This document shows positions 1 to 5,699 of a stretch of 8,915 nt of DNA, piece by piece. The translations under genes were made by a program, and so were the position numbers. The stretch is from positions 1 through 8,915 of the forward strand of contig CAXSEE010000177.1 of assembly GCA_964235615.1 (NCBI GenBank), in the 5' to 3' direction. Numbering within the stretch: position 1 is the stretch's first letter; the number at the start of each line of letters is the position of its first letter. Source of the DNA: Lichenicoccus sp964235615 (GTDB taxonomy: Bacteria > Pseudomonadota > Alphaproteobacteria > Acetobacterales > Acetobacteraceae). The notes under the pieces were generated by a model, which was not told where the DNA came from, ran no database searches, and worked only from the letters and a program-made list of their open reading frames with translations.

Positions 1-2
1 GC

Positions 3-104
3 AAGGAGACGCATACCCACACGATCCGCATCGCCCCGCCCCTGGTCATCACCGCCGACGAGGTGGATTGGGCAGTGGAACAATTCGCCGCCGCCCTGGG
101 CTGA
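3..104 (+). CDS. rocD: Ornithine--oxo-acid aminotransferase, C-terminal end (partial)
   Basis: Only the last 33 codons and the TGA stop are in the window; the gene begins upstream. The readable tail has the segment HTIRIAPPLVIT followed by DEVDWAVEQFAAAL. This matches the C-terminal end of class-III PLP aminotransferases, and best fits ornithine aminotransferase, whose tail runs as IRxAPPLVIT then a DEVDWAL-like helix. The enzyme family moves the delta-amino group of ornithine to 2-oxoglutarate in cytosolic arginine/ornithine catabolism. The PLP lysine and other catalytic residues lie outside the window, so the call rests on the tail alone. Acetylornithine aminotransferase is the main alternative. 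The gene converges on the leftward VOC gene, with 65 bases between the two stops. Confidence 0.72.
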   Translation, partial: KETHTHTIRIAPPLVITADEVDWAVEQFAAALG

Positions 105-169
105 GACACCGTCCGCCTGCTGGAGATCTGACCGGGTTGGGCCGGTTCACCGACAGCAGCCTGGACAAA

Positions 170-628
170 TCAGCTCTGACTGGTTGCAGAACGCAGCCCG
201 AGGCCTTGCGAGAAGCGCACGAGATAGCCGTCGGGGTCCTGCACGAGGAACTGCCGGACTCCCGTTTCGCGCGGGCCCGCGCGATACCAGACCTCCTCCG
301 GATCGAGAAACAGAGGCCAGCTTGCGTCGAGCAGTGAAGTCAGGATCGGTTCGAGATCATCCACGGTGATCTGGAAATTGACACCTCGCCCGAATGGCCG
401 TTGCAGCAGACCAGTGATCCACCGCCGCCCCGGCGCCATGGCCTCCTCCAGCATGATCTGGCATCCGGAACGATCGAGGTAGGCAAATCGGTCTTCCGGG
501 CGGTCGTAGGCAACGGTGAAGCCGCAGATATCGCACCAGAAATGGAGGCTGCCGTTCAGGTCGCTGACCAGCAACTCCGGAACCATTGCAGCCCAGGCAA
601 AGCCAGGAGGCGGATCAACCGTGGGCAT
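170..628 (-). CDS. VOC/glyoxalase-fold protein, bleomycin-resistance-like
   Basis: This 152-residue protein is of the vicinal-oxygen-chelate (glyoxalase/bleomycin resistance) fold. Near the N-terminus it carries VPELLVSDLNGSLHFW, the usual first strand and helix, then FTVAYDRPEDRFAYLDRSG. Mid-protein is GRGVNFQITVDDLEPI, and near the end is RQFLVQDPDGYLVRFSQ, the FxDPDGYxxxF signature of the second half. Bleomycin-binding members sequester the drug as dimers without metal catalysis, while other members are metalloenzymes; the sequence does not decide between them. I chose the ATG at 628 because it has a GAGG just upstream and gives a normal N-terminus. A GTG at 652 would add eight residues, and an ATG at 586 would start at the first strand. 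It lies 73 bases downstream of the DMT transporter on the same strand, so co-transcription is plausible. Confidence 0.85.
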   Translation of the reverse strand: MPTVDPPPGFAWAAMVPELLVSDLNGSLHFWCDICGFTVAYDRPEDRFAYLDRSGCQIMLEEAMAPGRRWITGLLQRPFGRGVNFQITVDDLEPILTSLLDASWPLFLDPEEVWYRAGPRETGVRQFLVQDPDGYLVRFSQGLGLRSATSQS

Positions 629-701
629 TCGCCTCAGTAGGACCAGCGCCACCGGAGCGCAACGCAGGTCCGCTTGATCCTCGGAGGCAAGGCTATTGCC
701 G

Positions 702-1727
702 TCATTGCGGATGGATCAGCGGCGCGCGGTTCCACCAGCGGGGCCTGCGCGCCTTCTCGCGGGCGAATGTGAACAGCCCCGAGCCGATGATCACCGCGGC
801 GCCCACGAACATCGGCGCGTCGGGATTGTCGCTGAACACCACGTAGCCGAGGAAGATGGCCCAGAGCATCTGGCTGTATTGCGGCGGTGCCACCAGGCTT
901 GCCGGCGCCAGGGCGGAGGCCAGCATCAGCAGCGCGTTGCCGGCCGCCGCCAGCAGCCCGTACGACAGCACGAACAGCCACTGCCGCGCGATGGGCATCA
1001 CGAAATGCGGCAGCATCACCAGGAAGCTCACCACGATCGGCCCGATCAACCCCGCTCCATACAGCGAGATGCGCTTCGCGGTCGGACCCTGCGCGCGCAG
1101 CACGACGATCGTGAGCGCGCCGGCAAAGCCGCTGGCGATGGCCGCCAGATGGCCGATGCCGAGCGCCCGGATGCCGGGCCGCAGCACGATCAGCACGCCG
1201 ACGAAGCCCATGACGACAGCCGACCAGCGGCGCCAGCCGACCGGCTCCTTGAGGAAGATCACGGACAGGATGGTCACGAAGGTGGGCAGCAGGAAGATCA
1301 ACGCGAAAGCTTCGGCCATCGGCAGCATGGTGAAAGCGACCACCGAGCAGAGGCTGCCGATCACGGCGGCCAAGGCGCGCAAGGTCCACATCCGGCGATC
1401 GTTGCAGCGTATCAGGTCGATCCATTGCTCGCCGGGTTTGCGCACCAGCGGGATGACCGGAAGCCCCAGCATGGCGCCGAAGAACACGATCTCGAACGGC
1501 GGCAGGGCGCCGTGCAGCAGCTTCACCGAAGCATCGCTGAGGGCGTAGGCCGCATAGGCCAGGAAGGAGAGCAGCACGCCGCGTCCCGTCGTGCTGGGTA
1601 GCACGCTTTGCACCGTCGTGCTGGGTAGCACGCTTTGCACCGTCGTGCTGGGCACGCTTCGCACCGTCGTGCTTGGCACGCCTCGCACCGTCGTGCCCTG
1701 CCGCGCGGGGATTGATCCGTCGTCCAT
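702..1727 (-). CDS. DMT-superfamily (EamA) transporter with repeat-expanded N-terminus
   Basis: This is an integral membrane carrier with two EamA repeats and about ten predicted helices. Typical family segments are AYALSDASVKLLHG (helix 1), MAEAFALIFLLPTFVTILS, IFLKEPVGWRRW, GVLIVLRPG, and in the second half PPQYSQMLWAIFLGY. Relatives export metabolites or drugs, or take up small molecules; the substrate here is unknown. The ATG at 1727 follows an AGGGG motif and gives 341 residues, against roughly 300 for relatives. The excess is residues 12-54, a run of 8- and 9-residue repeats (TTVRGVPS, TTVRSVPS, two TTVQSVLPS, then TTGRGVLLS) encoded by the tandem array at 1586-1696. A later GTG just before the first helix would leave the array untranslated. 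The gene starts 52 bases after the stop of the MFS gene on the same strand. Confidence 0.86.
   Translation of the reverse strand: MDDGSIPARQGTTVRGVPSTTVRSVPSTTVQSVLPSTTVQSVLPSTTGRGVLLSFLAYAAYALSDASVKLLHGALPPFEIVFFGAMLGLPVIPLVRKPGEQWIDLIRCNDRRMWTLRALAAVIGSLCSVVAFTMLPMAEAFALIFLLPTFVTILSVIFLKEPVGWRRWSAVVMGFVGVLIVLRPGIRALGIGHLAAIASGFAGALTIVVLRAQGPTAKRISLYGAGLIGPIVVSFLVMLPHFVMPIARQWLFVLSYGLLAAAGNALLMLASALAPASLVAPPQYSQMLWAIFLGYVVFSDNPDAPMFVGAAVIIGSGLFTFAREKARRPRWWNRAPLIHPQ
1586..1696 (-). repeat. 24/27-bp tandem repeat array encoding 8/9-residue repeats
   Basis: There are four complete units: 1586-1612 and 1613-1639 (27 bp, identical to each other), and 1640-1663 and 1664-1687 (24 bp, diverged). 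A fifth partial unit covers 1688-1696. All lengths are multiples of three, so the DMT reading frame stays open. Each unit holds a small palindrome. In the 27-bp units CGTGCT and AGCACG pair around a GGGT loop (for example 1590-1605). In the 24-bp units the 3-bp loss still leaves CGTGC paired with GCACG. The array lies between the DMT ribosome-binding site and the first membrane helix. Confidence 0.93.
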
Positions 1728-1779
1728 TGACCCCTGCCCTGCTTCATGCTGGCCGGCATCGGCCGCATCCCTTGTCGCT

Positions 1780-2961
1780 CTACCCTGCTGCTTCGCCCGG
1801 CGCCACCGCTGAGGCTTCCCGATGGGCATGGCGCTGGTCCCGCGCGACGACCACGACGAGCACGGCGAGGGCCACCGCAATGAAGGAGAACAGATGCCCG
1901 GGACCCTGGCGCATCGCCTGGCCGCCGATGATCGGGCCGGCCACCGTGCCGAGCCCGAACAGCAGCAGCAGTTCGCTCACCGTCTGCGAGCCGGACTGCT
2001 CGGGCCGTTGCGCATAGGCAACGCCGACGCAGAGGCCGTAGAGCGGGTATTGCGCGACGCCGAACGCGCCGAGCATGACGATCACCGCGGTCGGCGACAG
2101 CTTCCCGGACAGGAAGATCAGCGGCATGCAGACCGCAAGCCCGAGCAGGGCCACGCCCTGCAGCAAGCGGCGCTGGTCGAACCGCCTGGCCAGCATGCCG
2201 ATCGGGACATAGGCGAGCGCGCCGCCGACCGAGTTGGCGGCCAGCATCAGCGTGTCGTCGCGCATGTCCAGGCCCGACATCATGCCGAATACCGGTCCCA
2301 GCCCGCCGACCGCCCCGGTGATCAGCCCGGCGACGACGCAGCCCAGGGCAGCCACCGGGGAGGCCATGATCAGGCGGCCCAGGCGCGGCCGAAACGGTGG
2401 CGGGACCGGAGGCGGCGGCACCCGGCCGAGGGCGATCGGGACCGTCGACAGCGCGACCGCGACCGCCATCAGCGCGAAAGGGATGCGTCCCTGCGGCAAC
2501 AGGTTCAGGCTCAGCGTGCCGCACAGCGAGGCGAGCAGGTTGGCGATCATGTAGCAGGCGAAGGCGGGACCGCTGCCGGCGCGGTCCACCAGCCAGCCCT
2601 CGACGATGGCGGACAGGCCGCCGTAGCAGAAGCCGATGACGACGCGGAGCAGGATCCAGTCGGGATCTCTCGGCAGCACCGGCAGCAGCAGGGCGCAGCC
2701 GGCCGAAACGCCGGCCAGCAGGATGAAGGCGCGCACATGGCCGAGCCGGCTCAGCAGCGGGCCGATGCACAGGCAGGCGACCACGAAGCCGGCCGACCAT
2801 CCGGCGGAGAAAAGCCCGATCGCCGCCATGCCGGAGCCGCGCTCATGGCCGATGAGCGGCAGCAGCACGCCCTGGAGATTGGTGCCGAACACGAGCAGGC
2901 AGACGCCGGCCAGCAGTGCCGCCAGGGACGCGACGCTCGCGTCCGGCTTGGCCGCCATCAT
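1780..2961 (-). CDS. Major facilitator superfamily transporter (YcaD-like)
   Basis: This 393-residue protein has the twelve hydrophobic segments expected of an MFS carrier. The loop after helix 2 carries the motif-A remnant GPLLSRLGHVRAF. Helix 4 holds VIGFCYGGLSAIVEGWLVDRA, resembling the IExWL region of YcaD-like permeases. A proline-rich linker RVPPPPVPPPFRPRLGR near residues 180-196 joins the two six-helix halves. It should sit in the inner membrane; substrate and direction are unknown. Two adjacent ATGs start the gene (2961 and 2958), directly after the strong AGGGAGGGA at 2962-2970. The second ATG has the more usual spacing. The gene is divergent from the second MFS gene, and the DMT gene follows 52 bases downstream, suggesting a leftward transcript of MFS, DMT and VOC genes. 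Confidence 0.88.
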   Translation of the reverse strand: MMAAKPDASVASLAALLAGVCLLVFGTNLQGVLLPLIGHERGSGMAAIGLFSAGWSAGFVVACLCIGPLLSRLGHVRAFILLAGVSAGCALLLPVLPRDPDWILLRVVIGFCYGGLSAIVEGWLVDRAGSGPAFACYMIANLLASLCGTLSLNLLPQGRIPFALMAVAVALSTVPIALGRVPPPPVPPPFRPRLGRLIMASPVAALGCVVAGLITGAVGGLGPVFGMMSGLDMRDDTLMLAANSVGGALAYVPIGMLARRFDQRRLLQGVALLGLAVCMPLIFLSGKLSPTAVIVMLGAFGVAQYPLYGLCVGVAYAQRPEQSGSQTVSELLLLFGLGTVAGPIIGGQAMRQGPGHLFSFIAVALAVLVVVVARDQRHAHREASAVAPGEAAG

Positions 2962-3067
2962 TCCCTCCCTCGCACGCCCGCAATGGAGCGGTCATACCAG
3001 ACCCGGCCGGCAGTAGAGCCATGATCGTGATGGCCAGGCAGGCGGCTCAGCCTGTAGTACCTGACCG
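2962..3067. promoter_or_regulatory. Divergent intergenic region between two MFS genes
   Basis: These 106 bases separate two divergent transporter genes and must hold both promoters. The left edge is the ribosome-binding site of the leftward gene (2962-2970). The right edge runs into the 21-bp tandem repeat at 3055. I see no convincing -35/-10 pair and no clear operator palindrome. Confidence 0.5.
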
Positions 3068-3096
3068 ATGCCGATTAGTACCTCGCCGATGCCGAT
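3055..3096 (+). repeat. Two 21-bp tandem units across the MFS start codon
   Basis: Units 3055-3075 and 3076-3096 are directly adjacent and differ at two positions (GA versus CG at the ninth and tenth bases). Each contains CCGATGCCGAT, so the ATG of the downstream gene is duplicated in frame at 3068 and 3089. The duplication gives the protein the start MPIS followed by MPIH. Confidence 0.9.
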
Positions 3097-4312
3097 CCAC
3101 AGTTCCGAAACGACGATGCCGGGGTGGATGAGCCTGCTGCTGGCCACCGCCTGCGGGCTGATCGCCGCCAACCTCTACTACGCACAGCCTCTGATCGGGC
3201 TGATCGCCCCATCGATCGGCTTGGCGCCGTCGGCGGCCAGCCTGATCGTCACGCTGACCCAGCTCGGCTATTGCGCCGGGCTGGTGCTGCTGGTGCCGCT
3301 TGGCGACCTGGTGGAGAACCGGCGGCTGACGCTGATGACGCTCGGGGGCGCCATCCTGGCCCTCGGGATGGCGGCGGTGGCGCCCTCGGCGGCCTGGTTC
3401 CTGGCCGCATCGCTGGCGATCGGGCTGGGTTCGGTGACGGTGCAGATGCTGCTGCCGATCGCGGCCCACATGGCGCCGGACGCGAGCCGCGGGCGGGTGG
3501 TCGGCAACGTCATGAGCGGCTTGCTGCTCGGCATCATGCTGGCCCGTCCGGTCGCCAGCATGGCGGCTGCCGCGTTCGGCTGGCGGCCGTTGTTCGGCGC
3601 CTCGGCCCTGCTCATGCTGGTCCTGGCGGTGACGCTGCGCCTGCTGCTGCCGCGCCGGCAACCGCAAGCCAGGCATGGCTACGCCAGCCTGATCGGCTCG
3701 CTGTGGATGCTGCTGCGGCAGACGCCGGTGCTGCGCCGGCGTGCCGCCTACCAGGCCGGCGTATTCACCGCCTTCAGCCTGTTCTGGACGGCGGTCCCAC
3801 TGGAACTCGCTGGACCGACCTTCGCCCTGACCCAGCGCGGCATCGCCTGGTTCGCGCTCGCGGGTGCGGCCGGCGCGGTGGCGGCGCCGATTGCCGGCAG
3901 GGTCGCCGATCGCGGCTGGAGCCGGCCCGCGACCGGCATCTCGCTGGCCGTCGCGGCGGTGGCGTTCCTGTTCGCCCGGCTGGGCGGCACCGGATCGATG
4001 GCAGCCCTGCTGGCCGCGGCGATCCTGCTGGACCTCGGGGTGCAGAGCAACATGGTGCTCGGCCAACGTGCCATCTACGAACTGGGACCGCATGTCCGCA
4101 GCCGGCTGAACGGGATCTACATAGCGATCTTCTTCGCCGGCGGCGCCTTCGGCTCTGCCATCGCCAGCGTGGCCTATCTGCGCGGCGGCTGGACGCTGGT
4201 CAGCTGGCTCGGCCTCGCGGTCCCGGTGGCTGCATTGCTGCTCTATGCGACCGAGTTCAGTCATCGGAGCATCACGAGCCGCAACAACAAAGGTCGGAAT
4301 GTTGGCCAGTAA
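3068..4312 (+). CDS. Major facilitator superfamily transporter (DHA1-type)
   Basis: This 414-residue, twelve-helix MFS protein should sit in the inner membrane. Helix 1 ends in ANLYYAQPLIGLIA, a signature of one DHA1 drug/metabolite exporter branch. Motif A follows helix 2 as PLGDLVENRRLTL. Helix 5 carries GLLLGIMLARPVASM, where the motif-C region normally lies. These point to proton-coupled export of a small molecule, but the compound is unknown. The start is uncertain. The ATGs at 3068 and 3089 sit in duplicated 21-bp units without a ribosome-binding site, while the ATG at 3128 has GGGGTGG immediately upstream and starts right before helix 1. The stop TAA at 4310-4312 touches a possible GNAT ATG at 4313, so the two genes are probably co-transcribed. 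Confidence 0.88.
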   Translation: MPISTSPMPIHSSETTMPGWMSLLLATACGLIAANLYYAQPLIGLIAPSIGLAPSAASLIVTLTQLGYCAGLVLLVPLGDLVENRRLTLMTLGGAILALGMAAVAPSAAWFLAASLAIGLGSVTVQMLLPIAAHMAPDASRGRVVGNVMSGLLLGIMLARPVASMAAAAFGWRPLFGASALLMLVLAVTLRLLLPRRQPQARHGYASLIGSLWMLLRQTPVLRRRAAYQAGVFTAFSLFWTAVPLELAGPTFALTQRGIAWFALAGAAGAVAAPIAGRVADRGWSRPATGISLAVAAVAFLFARLGGTGSMAALLAAAILLDLGVQSNMVLGQRAIYELGPHVRSRLNGIYIAIFFAGGAFGSAIASVAYLRGGWTLVSWLGLAVPVAALLLYATEFSHRSITSRNNKGRNVGQ

Positions 4313-4330
4313 ATGCAGGAACATATCCAC

Positions 4331-4346
4331 GTGGCACAGGGGCCAC
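4331..4346 (+). promoter_or_regulatory. Small hairpin presenting the GNAT ribosome-binding site
   Basis: GTGGC (4331-4335) can pair with GCCAC (4342-4346) around the loop ACAGGG. The AGGGG at 4338-4342, six bases before the ATG at 4349, is the best ribosome-binding site for the GNAT gene and lies mostly in that loop. The stem is short, so a regulatory role is only a possibility. Confidence 0.4.
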
Positions 4347-4348
4347 TC

Positions 4349-4768
4349 ATGACGCTGAACATCCGCGATGCCTTGCTCCAGGACGAGCCGGAAGTCGTCC
4401 AGCTCTGGCGGCAGTGTGGATTGGTTGCGGGCTACAACGATCCAGGATCCGATTTCCGCTTCGCGGTCGGTGGCCCTGCCTCGACAGTGCTAGTTGGGTT
4501 GGACGAGGAGCGGATCATCGGGACGGTCATGGTCGGTCACGACGGACACCGCGGCTGGCTTTACTATGTGGCTTGCTTAACGGGTCGGCGGCGTGCCGGT
4601 GTCGGACGTGAGATGGTGGCCTCGGCCGAGGAATGGCTGCGCACCCGTGGCGTGGTCAAGGTCCAGCTCATGGTTCGTGAGACGAATGCGCAGGTGACTG
4701 GATTCTACGAACGCCTCGGCTTCGAGTTCATGCCGCGAATTGCCATGTCGAAGTGGCTCAACCAGTAG
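4349..4768 (+). CDS. ypeA: GNAT-family N-acetyltransferase, YpeA type
   Basis: This 139-residue cytosolic acetyltransferase matches the E. coli YpeA pattern along its length. An N-terminal IRDALLQDEPEVVQLWRQCG helix is followed by YNDPGSDF and then GTVMVGHDGHRGWLYYVA, the family's GxDGHRG segment at about residues 57-75. The acetyl-CoA pyrophosphate loop is RRAGVGREMV at residues 81-90. The usual NxxVxGFYERLGF region is at 113-125. The acceptor is unknown. I chose the ATG at 4349 because it has AGGGG six bases upstream and aligns with the short YpeA N-terminus. The ATG at 4313, touching the MFS stop, would add twelve atypical residues. It follows the MFS gene as a likely two-gene transcript. 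Sampled GC is somewhat lower than in the neighbouring MFS gene. Confidence 0.85.
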   Translation: MTLNIRDALLQDEPEVVQLWRQCGLVAGYNDPGSDFRFAVGGPASTVLVGLDEERIIGTVMVGHDGHRGWLYYVACLTGRRRAGVGREMVASAEEWLRTRGVVKVQLMVRETNAQVTGFYERLGFEFMPRIAMSKWLNQ

Positions 4769-4802
4769 GCGCCGAAGCGGTCGCGGTGGTGACGATGATC
4801 CA

Positions 4803-4961
4803 CCTGCTTGCTCCCCTGCCTGAGCGCGCCTCCAAGAATATGACCGATCGGGGTCAGGACAGCGACATGGTCGCAGACGATCTTGAACACGGCGAGCAGG
4901 GGCACGCTGAGGAAGGCGCCGGGAATCGCCCCTAGCCAGTGCCAGAACATCAGCAATCCCA
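4803..4961 (-). pseudogene. Truncated second copy of the AI-2E transporter 3' end
   Basis: This leftward fragment matches the last ~50 codons of the AI-2E transporter gene at 5541-5699, at a constant offset of 738 bases and with no gap. Twelve mismatches occur in 159 bases. All lie outside a perfect 95-base core (4832-4926 against 5570-5664). Translated, it reads LMFWHWLGAIPGAFLSVPLL and continues to HILGGALRQGSK. The stop codon of the intact gene (TAG) is CAG here, so the frame runs on to 4705, inside the convergent GNAT gene. There is no plausible start and no upstream membrane domain; a TGA in the same frame at 4987-4989 closes it. I treat it as a non-functional gene remnant that forms the left repeat around the toxin-antitoxin pair. 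Confidence 0.88.
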
Positions 4962-4976
4962 GACCAACCCTTTTAT

Positions 4977-5297
4977 CTACAGCGAATCATTTTCATCTGT
5001 GGACAAGGTCGCCTCGTAGTCCTGACCGCTGTAGAACACGCCGATGATGGCAACCTGATCAGCGTCTACGACGAAGGCAATCACGGACTGCTTGCGGTAG
5101 TGCGTAGTGCGCAGACCGGGCCGGATGTCGTCGCGCAAGGTGCCGCGGTATGGAATGGTCCTCAGAGTCTCGTAGTGGGCTACGAGAGGATCAACATATC
5201 GGGCCGCCGTATTGGGTGATGCGGCGCTGGCGATATCGCGGTACAACGCGGCAAGCTGGGCTTGAGCCGCAGGCGCAAAGACGATGCTGTAGGCCAT
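4977..5297 (-). CDS. parE: ParE/RelE-superfamily toxin
   Basis: This 106-residue protein has the ParE/RelE toxin pattern. An N-terminal strand and helix read YSIVFAPAAQAQLAALYRDIA. Next come SPNTAARYVDPLVAHYETLRTIPYRG, then the family's RDDIRPGLRTTHYRKQSVIAF segment at about residues 58-78. The last strand is VAIIGVFYSGQDYEATL, where relatives have a GGRDxE-like end. ParE members poison DNA gyrase, while RelE members cut mRNA on the ribosome; the sequence favours ParE but cannot prove the target. The ATG overlaps the antitoxin TGA by one base (TGATG), the usual antitoxin-first coupling. Sampled GC is near 52% at its 3' end, well below the flanking transporter genes, which fits acquisition. 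Full length suggests the toxin may be intact. Confidence 0.86.
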   Translation of the reverse strand: MAYSIVFAPAAQAQLAALYRDIASAASPNTAARYVDPLVAHYETLRTIPYRGTLRDDIRPGLRTTHYRKQSVIAFVVDADQVAIIGVFYSGQDYEATLSTDENDSL

Positions 5298-5509
5298 CAG
5301 CCTTCGGCAGTCGTCCTCCCCTGCTCGGCTGCCAGAGATGCGCGCACCTGATCGACGGACACCGCGCGCGATGGATCGGCTTTCAGGACGTCGTAAGCTG
5401 GAGCGACCTGTTCGTGCAGCCAGCTCTCTACCGCGCGATCCCGTGCCAGCAAGCTGCGCAATCCGTCACCGATCACTTCGCTTTCCGTCGCATGCTCGCC
5501 GGTCGCCAT
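5297..5509 (-). CDS. parD: ParD-like (CC2985-type) antitoxin, N-terminally truncated
   Basis: This 70-residue product matches ParD-like antitoxins from their first helix onward: ATGEHATESEVIGDGLRSL, then ARDRAVESWLHEQV, APAYDVLKADPSRAVS and VDQVRASLAAEQG. Relatives have another 15-25 residues in front, forming the beta-strand of the ribbon-helix-helix that contacts DNA. Here the first in-frame ATG is at 5509, with no clear ribosome-binding site. Only 31 bases separate it from the right-hand AI-2E repeat at 5541. In frame upstream the reading is VGAGVCAASHPG, which is not antitoxin-like. The toxin-binding C-terminal half is present. The gene may therefore neutralise toxin but bind DNA poorly, or it may be a fragment. 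A frameshift near 5510 is an alternative explanation. Confidence 0.72.
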   Translation of the reverse strand: MATGEHATESEVIGDGLRSLLARDRAVESWLHEQVAPAYDVLKADPSRAVSVDQVRASLAAEQGRTTAEG

Positions 5510-5540
5510 GCCAGGATGAGATGCGGCGCAAACTCCCGCG

Positions 5541-5699
5541 CCTACTTGCTCCCCTGCCTGGGAGTCCCCCCAAGAATATGACCGATCGGGGTCAGGACAG
5601 CGACATGGTCGCAGACGATCTTGAACACGGCGAGCAGGGGCACGCTGAGGAAGGCGCCGGGAATTCCCCATAGCCAGTCCCAGAACATCAGCGACCCCA
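5541..5699 (-). repeat. Right copy of the direct repeat bracketing the toxin-antitoxin pair
   Basis: This is the functional copy: it is the 3' end of the intact AI-2E transporter gene including its TAG stop (5542-5544). Its partner is 4803-4961 in the same orientation. The perfect core is 5570-5664. The material between the copies, about 580 bases, consists of the antitoxin and toxin genes and short flanks. Confidence 0.92.

Noticed and set aside
131..146. Possible terminator between the converging rocD-like and VOC genes
   Set aside because: ACCGG pairs with CCGGT around six bases, but the stem is only five pairs and no T-run follows.
1586..1696. Possible short CRISPR array
   Set aside because: The units are directly adjacent with no spacers between them and stay in frame with a transporter gene; it is a coding tandem repeat.
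1523..3024. Long open frames in other phases over the MFS and DMT genes
   Set aside because: They are Arg/Pro/Ala- or Gln/His/Arg-rich with no recognisable domain, as expected of shadow frames in high-GC DNA; the frames I chose encode clear membrane proteins.
4705..4956. Open frame read as a small separate membrane protein
   Set aside because: It would start at TTG without a ribosome-binding site, is a fragment of the AI-2E 3' end that has lost its stop, and runs on antisense into the GNAT gene.
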